From Protea cynaroides (Eukaryota; Streptophyta; Magnoliopsida; Proteales; Proteaceae): a stretch of DNA of 64,000 nucleotides. Made by a program: the position numbers and the translations under genes. Under the pieces are notes generated by a model. The model did not search any database. It saw only the letters and a program-made list of their open reading frames with translations, and had not been told where the DNA came from. Below, in pieces: positions 35,390-47,190 of this stretch. The stretch is from the NCBI GenBank assembly GCA_028583415.1, contig CM053266.1, positions 98,632,377-98,696,376 of the forward strand. Reading direction: 5' to 3'. Position 1 is the stretch's first letter. Each line of letters begins with the position of its first letter.

Positions 35390-36847
35390 GTGGACCCACC
35401 CCAATTTCCAAATCAAGGTCTTCCTGGTCACAGCAGGTCGTATGTTCCCCCTAGACCCAATTTTGTTCCCCAAGGTAATTTTCAACAACCCCCTGGGTTT
35501 TCTAACATGGGTGAGCAGGCTAGACTCGGTGAGTTGAAGAAGAATGTGGCAGCTCTTATGGCAGGACATACCAGTATGGAGAGAACACTCACCCAATTAG
35601 TTACCCTGATGTGTGAAAAGAACAAGGGTATTCTGCCCAGTCAACCAGAGACCAACCCACGCCATCACCCACAACCAAATAGGTCAAACCCTCAGGTGAA
35701 TGGCATAGAGAATCAATCAGGGCCCTCCAAACAATGTAATGCAGCCCATGCATTACAGAGTGGCCAAGAGTACCTATGGGATGAAGCACCAAAGAACAAA
35801 CCTACAATTGCTCTCGTTAATGTTCCCCAATCTGAGGCAGCTACTGAGCCTCTTTCTTCAGGTTCGTCTGATGTACCTGAAAGACCCAGAGAGATTGTCC
35901 CGAACAAAGTTTTTACTCCACCAGCCCCATTCCCTAATAGGGTAGTAAACCAAAAGAAGACTGCTTTAGTTGATAAAATTTTAGAGGTTTTCAAACAGGT
36001 AGAATTGAACATCCCACTTTTGGATGCAATTGACCAAATCCATATTTATGCAAAAGTCCTTAAAGACTTATGCACACAAAAACGGATTAGTCAAAGTCCC
36101 AAAAAGGTATTCTTGGCTGCCCATTTAAGTTTCCTTCCAAACCATCCTGTGGCAGCCAAATACAAGGACCCTAGCTGTTTTACCATCTCTTACATCATAG
36201 GTAACACATTTATTGATCATGCTCTGCTAGACTTAGGTGCAAGTGTAAATCTTCTACCTTATCATGTTTACCAACAATTAGGATTGGGAAAGTTGAAACC
36301 AACGTCCATCTCGCTTCAATTAGCTGATCGCTCTGTAAAGACTCCTAAAGAAATGGTAGAGGATGTTTTATTGAAGATAGGGGAATTTCTTTTTTCTGTT
36401 GATTTCATTGTTTTAGAAACACATCCTGTCTCCAATAGAGATCAAATCCCTATCATTTTAGGGAGACCATTTCTGGCTACAAGCAATGCATTGATAAATT
36501 GCAGGAATGGTCTCATGAAGCTGTCTTTTGATAACCAAACTGTTGATTTAAATGTATTTAGGTTGGGTAAGCAACCGAATGAGGAAGTACATATGCTTCA
36601 AGAATTCCCTGACCATGTAGAGACCACCTTTGACATTGACTTTGACTCGAAATTCTTGCACTGTATGGAAGAGTTGGGAGGAGTAGAGGACACTTTCTCA
36701 TCAGAGGCATGGAGTATCCACACACCAGTGAAATCTCTAGGACCTATATCTACTTCTACTCCCAAGCCCTCAATGGTTGATCCACCTAACTTAGAATTAA
36801 AGGAGTTACCGTCTACTCTGAAGTATGCCTTCTTAGGACCTTACTAG
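35390..36847 (+). pseudogene. Element B gag C-terminus and protease
   Basis: A 485-codon frame. The first half (to ~35950) is a Pro/Gln-rich gag tail; 35960-36070 has KILEVFKQVELNIPLLDAI; the protease active site is DHALLDLGASVNLLPYHVY (~36213-36270), with the D-L-G-A form shared with element C, followed by LQLADRSVKTPKEMVEDVLL and IILGRPFLATSNALI. It ends ELKELPSTLKYAFLGPY then TAG at 36845. This frame is long but sits in a dead element. Confidence 0.88.
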
Positions 36848-37740
36848 ACTCTTCATGTTATTATTGCATCTGATTTAACTTCTAGTCAGGAAGAATAGTT
36901 GGTCAAACTCTTACAAAACCACAAGGAAGCCTTAGGTTGGACTGTGGCTGACATCAAAGGTATTAGTTCGTCTATTGTTCAATATCAAATACACCTTATA
37001 GAAGGTTCCAACCCCTCAAGGGAACCTCAGAGACGGACAAATCCTGTGATGAAAGAAGCCATTAAGAAAGAAATTTTACAGTGCTTAGATCATGGGATCA
37101 TATATCTCATATCTGACAGTGAGTGGATAAGTCCGGTACATGTGGTACCAAAGAAATCAGGAATCACTGTAGTTGCTAATGCTGACAATGAATTGATTCC
37201 AACTCGTATCCAAACAGGGTGGAGAATATGCATTGACTACAGAAAGCTGAATACGACAACATGGAAGAATCATGGAGACTCCGGTTACAATCAAATCCCC
37301 ATTGCCTTAGATGACCAATACAAGACCACTTTCACATGCCCCTACGAAACCTATGCTTATCGGCGCATGCCTTTTGGACTATACAATGCCCCTGCCACGT
37401 TCCAAAAGTGCATGATGAGCATCTTCTCAAATATAGTAGAGCAATATTTAGAAGTATTCATGGATGATTTTTCTGTGCATGGATCTACTTTTTCTGAGTG
37501 CCTACATAATCTTTCCTTAGTTCTTGCCAGGTGCACGGAGAAAGATATAGTTTTAAATTGGGAGAAATACCACTTCATGGTAAAATAAGGCATAGTGTTG
37601 GGTCACATCATTTCCAAAGAAGGATCATGGTTGACAGAGCCAAGGTAGAACTGATTGAAAAGCTACATGTTCCCAAATCTGTTAAGGACATTCGCTCCTT
37701 TCTAGGACATGCTGGTTTCTATCAGAGGTTCATTAAGGAT
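36848..37740 (+). pseudogene. Element B reverse transcriptase, internally deleted
   Basis: Contains LGWTVADIKGISSSIVQYQI, ISDSEWISPVHVVPKKSG and WRICIDYRKLNTTTWKNH, which then joins HGDSGYNQIPIA directly, removing about 25-30 residues around the first catalytic motif. The palm has YRRMPFGLYNAPATFQKCM and an intact EVFMDDFSVHG. A TAA at 37586 sits where Gln is expected, and a one-base loss near 37620 shifts frame into DRAKVELIEKLHVPKSVKDI. Confidence 0.88.
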
Positions 37741-38330
37741 TTTAGTCAGATTACTCGTCCTCTCACCTCTTTACTTGCTAAAGAGCAACTCTTTGATTTT
37801 AATGATGCATGCCTTGAGAGTTTTAATCAACTCAAAAAGACCACTGCCCTAGTCATTCAAGCACCCATATGGACAGAGTCTTTTAAGCTTATGGGTCATG
37901 CTTCTGATTTTGCATTAGGAGTTGTCCTTGGGCAACGGATCAATAAGTTGCCCCATGTAATCTGTTATGCAAGTAGAACTTTAAACGATGCACAACTTAA
38001 TTACACTACTACTGAAAAGGAATTCTTAGCTGTTGTATTCGCTTTAGAGAAATTTCGTGTCTACTTGATGGGATCCCATGTCATTGTGTATACGGATCAT
38101 GCCACTCTCAAGCATCTCTTGCAGAAAAAGGATGTCAAAGCTCGTCTCATTAGATGGGTTTTGCTTTTACAAGAGTTTGACTTAGAGATTAGGGATAAAC
38201 CAAGAATAAAAAATCTGGTTGCTGACCACTTATCCCGACTGCCTAATTCTTTGACTGTCGATTCACCAGTCAACGAGTCTTTCCCAGATGAGCAGTTGTT
38301 TGCAATATCTAATGAACCTTGGTTCGTTGA
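37741..38330 (+). pseudogene. Element B RNase H
   Basis: In the frame of 37531-38517: LMGHASDFALGVVLGQR, SRTLNDAQLNYTTTEKEFLA, VIVYTDHATLKHLLQKKD and NLVADHLSRLPN. The first active-site Asp normally in MCDAS is replaced by His (MGHAS). Confidence 0.88.
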
Positions 38331-39617
38331 AATTGTAAATTACTTAGTAACGGGTGCGACCCCTTCCCATTGGTCTGCCCAAGATAGGTATAGATTTCAT
38401 TCCCAAGTCAAGTACTATTTTTGGGACGACCCATATCTGTTTAAGACTTGCCTTGATCAGATTATCAAGAGATGTGTACCTGACCATAAAGCAATCTATG
38501 CTGTCTTATTGTCATGATCAAGCATGTGGCGGCCACTTTGGGCCAAATAAAACCACGGCCAAGGTTTTACAGTCTGGATTCTATTGGCCTAGTCTTTTTA
38601 AAGATGCATTTAATTACTGTAAGGCATCCCCTTCTTGTCAGTCTTTAGGCCGCATTACCAAGCGAAATATGATGCCGCTCAACCCAATTCTGGTGGTTGA
38701 AGTTTTTGATGTTTGGGGCATCGATTTTATGGGTCCGTTCCCAAAGTCTTTTGAGAATGGGTATATCTTGTTATCTGTGGACTACGTGTCCAAATGGATA
38801 GAAGCTACTGCTACTAAGACCAATAACCACAAGGTAGTCATTAAATTTCTAAAGGAGAATATATTCTCCCGATTTGGTACCCCCCGAGCTATCATTAGCG
38901 ATAGGGGAAACACTTCTGCAACAAACCATTTGATGTCCTTGTTCAAAAATATGGTATTACCCATAAATTTGCAACCCCCCTTACTATCCTCAGACCAGTG
39001 GACAGGTTGAAGTGTCCAATCGACAAATCAAGCAGATTTTAGAAAAGACTGTCAATCCAACTCGTAAGGATTGATCCATTCACCTCGTAGATGCTTTGTG
39101 GGCATATAGAACTACTTACAAGACCATTCTTGGTCAATCCCCTTACCATCTGGTATACAAGAAAGTTTGTCATCTACCAGTTGAATTGGAATACCGAGCG
39201 TTTTAGACCATTAAGAAATTAAATTTTGATTTATCAGATGTTAGTACTCATAAAGGACTACAGCTCTCTGAATTGGATAAATTACAAAATGATGCCTACG
39301 ACAGTGCCCGCATCTATAGAGATATGACCAAGCCTTACCATGACAAACATATCCTACAAAAGTCTTTCATCCCTGGCGACAAGGTTTTGCTTTATAATTC
39401 TCGTTTGCATATTTTTCCTGATAAACTTAGATCTCGTTGGGAGAGTCCTTGTATTGTTCAAAATGTTTTCTCATTGGGTGCAATTGTGATTTTAAATCCA
39501 AGTACAGGTGCAACCAGCAAAATGAATGGTCAGCGTTTAAAGTCATTTTTGGAGCTTCCACACGACTCCACTGAAGAGGTCATGGATCTCCATGAGCCTT
39601 TTTATATCAATCATTGA
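38331..39617 (+). pseudogene. Element B integrase
   Basis: Spread over three frames. The zinc region (38500-38650) reads ACGGHFGPNKTTAKVLQSGF and YCKASPSCQS, where the first Cys of the CxxC pair appears as Ser. Core: DVWGIDFMGPFPKSFENGYI, IISDRGN, then after a frameshift near 38990 SGQVEVSNRQIKQILEKT. C-terminus: LWAYRTTYK, two in-frame stops, then 39273-39617 with KSFIPGDKVLLYNSRLHIFP and an ending EPFYINH. Athila type. Confidence 0.87.
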
Positions 39618-40737
39618 TTCAAGGAGTTTTTTTTTCTTCCCATTGTCCTTGTCTTTTATTTTTCTACATACATTGAGGACAATGCATGATTTAGGTATGA
39701 GGGAAGGGTTGAGATTTCATTAAAAATAAATAAATTTTGAGCTTTCATTGTAAATTTTAACTTTTTAACTTTGGTTTTTTGAAAAATCAATCACTATTTC
39801 TATGGTTTTGACACAAAAGAGGAAGGAGAAAGAGGCCTAGGAAACTATCACATACAAAGTAATGAAACTCTATGTTAGGATAGTATTTAGGCTGTATTTT
39901 GAGGTGGGAATTGAGTTAGAAAATACATCTTACCTCACCTGAAGGGATAAATCTTTTATGGTTATAGTTGATAATTTCAGCCTTTGAATAAAGTTGAGAC
40001 CTCCTTGTACTAGAGAAAAAAAATCATAGAAAAAAAAATAATAACAATATAAGAGTTTTTTGTTCTTGAAACTAGACAGGGCATTCCGCCTTAGGAAGCG
40101 AGGTGTCTAGATTGAAATTCTTTGGATACAGCTCTTGTAAAAAAAAATGTACCATTTATCATCAATGTCCTTAAATATATGCCAAAAGCGAAGCTACATA
40201 GTAACATGGGAATGCATAACCACTTGCACTTCTCAAGCCAACTATAGTGGAATAGCTTAAAGAGGAAGGAAAAAAAAAAGTGAGATAAAAAATGTGAAAT
40301 ACAAGTGTTGAAAGCTGATCTTGGGTCTTGGTTACCAGTACGTTACAAGGGGCTCAACTTAAAAAGAGATATATTTGGAAGATATAACAAGGTTTCCTAA
40401 TTGAGATGCAACCTTAGTGTTTGAATCATATGAGGTAGCAAAGCTCAAGTGTGGGGGGTTTCTATGATTTTTTGATCCCAAGTTGAGTGTTTTGACTAAT
40501 AGGATGTGTATGTGCTCTCTTTTCTTAATACCAAAATTAAAGTTCGAAATTTCTATATGAATTTTGTGTGTTTATTCTCTGAAAACACTCACGAGACACA
40601 ACTCGTCCACTAGGGGTGACCTAGGGGTTTAAAGGCTTGTTGCACGTGCTAACTACAATCGTGATTCCTACGAAAATGAGTTAAGATTTTATTTTATTTT
40701 TTTTATATTTTTCTTTGCTCGGGACTTGCAAAACATA
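39618..40737 (+). other. Element B 3' untranslated region
   Basis: No env-like ORF. CATTG-AGGA-CAATG hairpin at 39671-39684 with a polypurine-like TATGAGGGAAGGG; a further AAGTGTGGGGGG at about 40447-40458; and the conserved block 40591-40680 (ACGAG-N6-CTCGT, CTAGG-GGTGA-CCTAG, GGCTTGTTG). The arrangement parallels element C. Confidence 0.65.
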
Positions 40738-40751
40738 AGTATGGGGGAATC
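40738..40751 (+). other. Element B polypurine tract
   Basis: AGTATGGGGGAATC just before the 3' LTR start TGACGAACAC. Confidence 0.85.
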
Positions 40752-41924
40752 TGACGAACACATTTTATGTGTGAATTTAAGGCATAATGTATGCATCTCT
40801 TATTTTATTTATGATGCTTCTCGGGTATTTAATATTGTTTTTTATGTTTGTAGGGTGTAGGTGAAAGAATGAAGAAATCTGAGCTTGAAAAGATCATTTT
40901 ATGCATTTTTTGTGATCCTATCCAGTTAACTCACCCAATCAACTCAGCAGTCAAGTATAGGATGAATTTTATAAGAAAAACCACGAATTTTGTGTATAAG
41001 ATCAACCTTGCACCAAGTCAAAGAGTAGTCCAATCTCATGTGAAAGATTTCATTCTCTAGAGAAAATATTTCATACTTATTTGGAACCAAATTTACGAGA
41101 TTGACATGGCATGGAAGAATGGAAAGCTACAATCGATTATGGAAGTTTGCAAGAAGACATAATATTGTCAAAGATACGATGAGTTGGTACAAAAAATTTT
41201 ATACTCAATAATTGTCCACATACAATGAACCTACAAGATTGGAATTTGGTTACCAAAATTATCTCCACAAAATCTCTTGTAATCCGATTGTAAAGATTGA
41301 TTGTGATCTTTAGTCACTTGTATATATATGTGATGCAAATCATCCAAGAATTCTATTGTAAGTTTTTTTAGTTTTGAAAATCTATGAAAGAATTTGAGAT
41401 TTTTAGTTTCTTCTTTTCAAGTTTTGTTCTTCTTGCTTAAGTTTATTAATTTTATTTTTTTTCAAGTTTTAATTTCAGTTATAGAACTCTATAGTAGGGT
41501 AGATAAAAATAGGTTGTACCTCATTACTAATTTAATTTAAAGGAAAATGCTCATTTTGTAATCATTTGCACATCGCCTTGGAGTGACAACAAGAAGACAA
41601 GCAACAGCAGAGGAATCGTCTAACAAGATAAATTTTTCTTACATTCTTTTATTTTTAATTTTGTTCCCTTCATGCAATAAATTTGTGTTACTCTATGGTT
41701 AATATAGTGGTTTCGTAAATCTTCGTGCTATTAGGAATTGATAATTATCGTTTTTGTGGCTTGATTAATTTTTATTTGAAGTAATTTGAATGATTAATTC
41801 ATTCAAATCCATTTGGTACGCTTTGCCTTATTTGAGTTAGGATAATAACAATTCCTCCCTGAGATCGACCCGTTACTGCACAATACCGTGCACTTGCGGT
41901 TACATACACATTTAATTTACATCA
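40752..41924 (+). repeat. Element B 3' LTR
   Basis: 1,173 bp, TGACGAACAC...TTTACATCA, followed by the AATGG duplication. More diverged from its partner than the LTR pair of element C. Confidence 0.93.
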
Positions 41925-43228
41925 AATGGCATACACGAATCACTAAACTACAAGAAGTTTTATTAAAAAAATCAACTAATGTATGACCGAGTTTGGAAAA
42001 CATCCCAAACTCCCTATGAATCCGTATGCGGCGAGAATCAGGCCAAATGTAGTTCAGACAGGATTGTGAATACCGGTGTGTGCAACAAATGATGCTTCCA
42101 AATCTATGGAATGCATCCAAAAGATGTGGGATGTTCCCATAATCATGGAACACATCCGAGGGGGTAAGATGCTCCCACAATGGTGGAACACATCTCATGT
42201 TGAGGTACTCCTACCATAAGAAGTCCCATCAGTGAGGTAATCCCATAACACATGAAACTCACATCGTATGACCATGTGTGGAGCGAACAAACTCCAAGCT
42301 GCCTATGTATTTCTACGAGAATCAGGTCAAAAGTAGTTCCCAACAGTTGATGGGCTATTGGATCCCGCGTGGCAATACTCAAGAAGCCATTGCCTCAGCT
42401 CCCTACACTCGATAGGGGTTTACTAATCTCACTCACATCCCAATCTGAGGTAACAAAAATGGCCCCCGATGCCACAAACCTACACATTCATCACATCTAC
42501 CCAGCATTCATTTCATTTATGCATTTATACAACGATTACCCAAACACTAATGGATCTAAACCTAAGGTGGGTGGGACTCAAGCTCAATGGGCCCACATAG
42601 GTCGGCACAAGATCGGGGATCCTGTAAGGAGGTTGAACTCGTTAGAGTCCCCTAATATCATCAAATCGCGCGGGAAGGTAGCACAGTCATACATGTGGGG
42701 CCTGTGGCGCACCCATGCATAGAGTCCTAGCATACATCTATTATAAATGCTGAGTAAATGACATGGATACATTTCTTGAGGGGTAGGGATCATGGTTTTG
42801 CAACAAGTACTTAATTCAGATATCCATCACATAATATAATCAAAGAATAAAGTGGTTTGCAATATAATCAGCAAAAGGGTGCAATATGTTAAACAAGAAA
42901 TTAAAGCACACACATCATTCCTCATATTGGATTCACAGCCCACATACATATGATGTGGCAAACATGGGTGGACCTAGAAACATTAATACTGCAACATAGC
43001 AAGGTATAAGATTCTCACACTTAAACCAAGCCTGGGTTAAACCAACTAGGTCGAACCAAATTAAACCAACCTAGACATAGACCAATCTAAATTCAATTCG
43101 AGTCAGACCAACTTAGGTTGGACCTAACCTAAACCAAATCCAAACCTGAACTAAACCCAAACCCAAGTCAACCTCTATCTAAACAAAATCCAAACTCAAG
43201 CCCAACTTAAACCACATAAGCCCATACT
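41925..43228 (-). repeat. Giant LTR Y2, fragment 3
   Basis: Matches 45134-45950 of LTR Y1: shared CCGAGTTTGG, CATCCCAAACT, GATGCTCCCA, GAGGTACTCCTACC, AATGGGCCCACA. From about 43010 it enters a degenerate array of AACC(T/C)AAAC words. It ends at ATACT (43224-43228), the target duplication of Y1. No ORF supported. Confidence 0.82.
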
Positions 43229-43803
43229 TGTGAGGACGATGGCGGTAAATTTAGGAAATTCCCCTTTTATGGATATATGATCCCTTTTTTTAAATTTTCT
43301 AAATGTTCAAGTTTTCTACACTCAATGGAGATCAAGAAGGCTTTCACCTTCAGAACTCATCCACTCACACCAGTGGATGGTAAAATCTGAAGTCACCACC
43401 TGGATAAGGACAAGGACTAAGGATGTAAATGGATAGCCGAAAATCCGGATTCATTCGGATTCACATTCGGATTCGAATTCGAATATCCGAAAGACAATTG
43501 GATGCAAATTTAGATATCATTAATTTAAGTCGGATAATATTCGATCCGATCCGATTATACTTTATATACTTAATATTTTGTTAAATAATGAAAGGACCTT
43601 AATGATTACATAAGATAGAATAGAATAATCAAAGTAAAAAAGTGGAGACAGCTGTATATTTCCTTTTATTACTATAATAATCGAATAAAAGAGAATCACC
43701 ACATTTACACTTTACTTTTCCAGAAACGAAGAGTCATTATTAGTTCGGGCTTCTAACCTTTTAGAATTTTTCAGTTTCTAGGGAGAAGGTTTTCTAATTT
43801 CTT

Positions 43804-43986
43804 ATGGAGAATGTTGCGGAGAATGCAAAGATGATGGATGGAAAGAGGGACCTGATATTGCGTGGGAGGATTTCAACTTCTTCTTTACCTCTAATCTTGA
43901 TTCTTGCAATTTTTTTTTTCTTGCAACTTCATTCTGTTCTTGCTATAGTGTCAAGCAACATCAGTGAATCTCCTATGTCAGTTTGA
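43804..43986 (+). CDS. Small hypothetical ORF inside hAT element
   Basis: Sixty codons from ATG 43804, preceded by a leader with TTAGAATTTTTCAGTTTC. The protein has a charged N-terminus (KMMDGKRDLILRGR), then a hydrophobic helix rich in Leu/Ile/Phe (LPLILILAIFFFLQLHSVLA) that could be a membrane anchor or signal, then a short tail. I do not recognise it. It could be the captured first exon of a host gene, or chance; the hydrophobic run partly reflects a T-rich tract. Confidence 0.25.
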   Translation: MENVAENAKMMDGKRDLILRGRISTSSLPLILILAIFFFLQLHSVLAIVSSNISESPMSV

Positions 43987-44041
43987 GAAGCATTAGTGAC
44001 CATGCCTCCAAAGTAGATGAAGAAGAAGACATAAGAAGAAG

Positions 44042-44046
44042 ATGGA

Positions 44047-44077
<31 letters not shown>

Positions 44078-44088
44078 AAGAAGAAGAG
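44042..44088. repeat. GAA microsatellite
   Basis: About 15 near-perfect GAA units inside the hAT element. Confidence 0.9.
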
Positions 44089-46849
44089 AAAATGCAGTGA
44101 CGAAGCAATTTTAATGACGACGATGAAGAACCTGTGCAGTCAACGGCAATGAGGACAAGCAAGAAACTTCTAAACCGATTTTCTCCAAAGTAGGGTTTTG
44201 CTGTTTATTTTATAAAAAAAAAATTCAAAAATTGGTTGGGGTTTTTTCTATAATCTTTAATCCTCTCTCCATCTATCTCTCACTCTGAAATTACGCAGAA
44301 TCAGGGTTAGAAACACTAACAATTTGAGTTGAAAATCCTAGCAATTAGCATCTATCCCTCACTCTGTTATCGGCAGAATTGGAAACCCTAACAAATTGTT
44401 AGGGTTTTTTATTACAATCTGATGATTTTATAATCTGAAATCTTAAAGTCTTTTTTATTTTATTTTTTCTATTTTTTATAATTTAACTTGTAAGAGACTG
44501 TTATGTATTTCCTATTCGAATCGGATTTTAACCGAAAATTTGGTTAAAATTCGAATTCGAATTTGGATTCAGTTTTCTTAAATCTACCGGATGCGGAGGC
44601 GGATTTGGATAGAATGGGTAGGAGTCGGATTCGAATTCGGATAGTAGTCTATCCGTGCCGAATCCGATTCGTTTACATCCTCAACTAGGACCTATAAATG
44701 TTGTTTCTCACTTGGAGAAACTCTAATGACTTTATGACTCAATAGATCGACCAATTGATCTCACCAAAGGCGGGTAAGCACCAATGGGAAGGTGTTAGGC
44801 ACCCAACTCTCCCGGTATGACCGATCTCCCTATATTCTATCATTTCCTACAATTTACGCACTTTGGGGTTATATAACCTGAGCTATAATATACATGGGGG
44901 ATCCTTGATGAGTCTCTAATTCTCACTAGACTAATTGAATAACACTACATATTTGCAGTTCTACAAGTGATGATGAATATACAAAACTAATATACAAATG
45001 AATAAAAGAATGAATAATCATAAGAATAAAAGAATGACATACAAAACAAAGAGAAAAAATACAGTGAATAAAAGAATGAACAACTACAAATATATAATGA
45101 TGTGCAAAAACAAAACATAAAAATATCTAGATTATGACCGAGTTTGGGAAACATCCCAAACTGCCTACGTAACCCTATGCGACGAGAATCAGACCAAACG
45201 TAGTTCGGACAGGGTTGTGTGTACCGGTGTGTAACAAGTGATGCTTCCAAACTTTTGAAACACATTCAAAGGGCGAGATGCTCCCATAATAGTGAAACAT
45301 GTCTCAATGGGGGAATGCTCCCATAGTCATGGAACACATCCAAACAGGGTGAGATGCTCCCACAATGGTAGAACACATCTCAATGTTGAGGTACTCCTAC
45401 CATAAGAAGTCCCCTCGATGAGATAATCCCATACCATATAGAACTTATCTCGATTCAATCGTGTGCAAAACAACAGCTTCCCACTGCCTACGTATCTCCT
45501 CTGAGAATCAGGTCGACATAGTTCTCATGGATTGACGAGCTATGAACACGCGTGGCAAAACTCATAAGAGGCAAGAGCCTCAGCTCCCCACACACGAGAC
45601 TTGCTAAATCTCACTCACATCCCAATCTTGGGGAACAAAGTGCCCCCCATAGGGCCACAAACCTAACCATTCATTACATCTACCCAACGTATATTTCATT
45701 CATTCATTTGTACAACGATTTCCCCAAACACTCATGGATCCAAACCAAAGGTTGGGGTGGGCCTCAAACTAAATGGGCCCACACAGGTCGGCACGGGATC
45801 TTGGATCTCGTGCAGGAGTTGGACTCATTGGAGTCCCCTAAACATCATATCGCAGAATGATATCACAGTCATACATGTAGGGTCTGTGATGCACCTGTGT
45901 ACAGTGTCCCTAAGCATACATCTATTGGGGGGATAGGACTCCCGCATTAAGATCAATTATTCACGAATTAGTTCAACAAAACTAACATGTTATAAGCATG
46001 GCCATATACTCTATCACATAATCTGCGAATATAACAAAAAATGTGCAATAAGAAAGAGTTTAGATATCAAGCCAAGCTAATAAGCATGAGGTACTAAGAA
46101 AAACAAGTGCACAAATCCTAACATGGGATTCACACATATATAACATACATTAACCTCAAGCATATCAACAAATGAACAAGAAGCCTAAAGGTCAAACCAA
46201 CAACTCACAAGTGATGAACATATGGACAGCAAACATGTATCAAGGATTCAAATATACAGGGTACCAATCAAGATTGAGACAAATTCAATTTTTAAGAGAA
46301 GTGACAAACATGTGATCATATCAATTCAAGCATATAAGAAATAGCAAGCATATAAGGAACAGTAAGCATATGAAAGGACTTCGTAAAGTACGCATACCAA
46401 ATATAAATCCCACGGATCACCGGCAGCAACTTTAAGATGATCTATAGCCCACAAGTTTATGAATCACGGGTAAAATAATAAAGATGAGCATAAACCCGAA
46501 CCAGTCCCAGCCTAAGCCAGTCCTAGCCTATCTAAATTTGATCCTTAAGGGAAAGATAACAACCCCAAATAAGATTAGGCATCACAAGGAACAGTTCAAA
46601 CAAAAATACACTTGACATTAAAGTAAAGACAAAACCAAATTTGGCCTATCAAAAATGTGACAACTAAACAAATCCCATACCATGCTTTGTACGAGAACCA
46701 AACAAAAACGGAATCAAGACAAAACCACCTCTATATATAAAAAGATAAAACAAACAACCTAAAGAACCTTAACTGAGACTAATTCTAAGAAGACAAAACA
46801 AGAAGAACCTGCAGTAAATTTTGACCATATAGAAAGAGAAACTAGACCT

Positions 46850-47190
46850 GAGCCATGCCCCTTTGATCAAACCCGAAGAGAAACCAACCCCCTTAAAGCT
46901 AACATAAACCATGCTAAACCCAAACCTGAGTCAACTTCACTCTAGCCCAATTTAAGCCACATAAATCCATATCAAACCTAAGCCCCAAGAAACTCAAACC
47001 CGAGTTTAACCTGAACTAGGCCAACCTGAACTAAAACCTAAACCAAACAAACTCAAACCTAAAGAGACCATCTCAAGCATAATAAACCCAAACTAACCCA
47101 ACCTAAACTACCTAAACCTGAACCTAACTTGAACTAGACCAAATCCACCCAAACAAACCTGCACCTAGACTAAACCCAGAATAATACCAG
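46850..47190. repeat. Degenerate AACCTAAACC word array in LTR Y1
   Basis: Irregular run of AACCTAAACC, AACCCAAACC and AACCTGAAC words without a fixed period. The equivalent array in Y2 is split between 43010-43228 and 48930-49200. Confidence 0.7.

Larger units (their letters stand above)
20972..41924 (+). mobile_element. Athila-type Ty3/gypsy element B, with nested inserts
   Basis: Plus-strand element bounded by a perfect 5-bp target duplication AATGG (20967-20971 and 41925-41929). LTRs are 20972-22160 and 40752-41924; primer-binding site matches tRNA-Asp; polypurine tract precedes the 3' LTR. Its gag is split by solo LTR5 (22767-34607). Without inserts it is about 9.1 kb. Domain order gag-protease-RT-RNase H-integrase and motif wording (ADIKGIS, DVWGIDFMGPFP) are those of Athila. 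No env-like ORF is visible downstream of pol. LTR pair differs by roughly 6% over the first 300 bases by eye. Confidence 0.93.
43418..44683. mobile_element. Non-autonomous hAT transposon
   Basis: 1,266 bp with terminal inverted repeats TAAGGATGTAAATG and (complement) TGAGGATGTAAACG, flanked by 8-bp target duplications ACAAGGAC (43410-43417) and ACTAGGAC (44684-44691), 7/8 matching. Repeated GGATTCGAATTCG motifs lie just inside both ends, as in Ac/Ds-like elements, whose ends are similar (AGGGATGAAAACG). No transposase domain seen. It contains a 60-codon ORF and a GAA microsatellite, so it may hold captured sequence. Confidence 0.85.

Noticed and set aside
46850..47190. Interstitial telomere repeat
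   Set aside because: Words are AACC(T/C)AAAC variants with irregular spacing, not the seven-base plant telomere unit.
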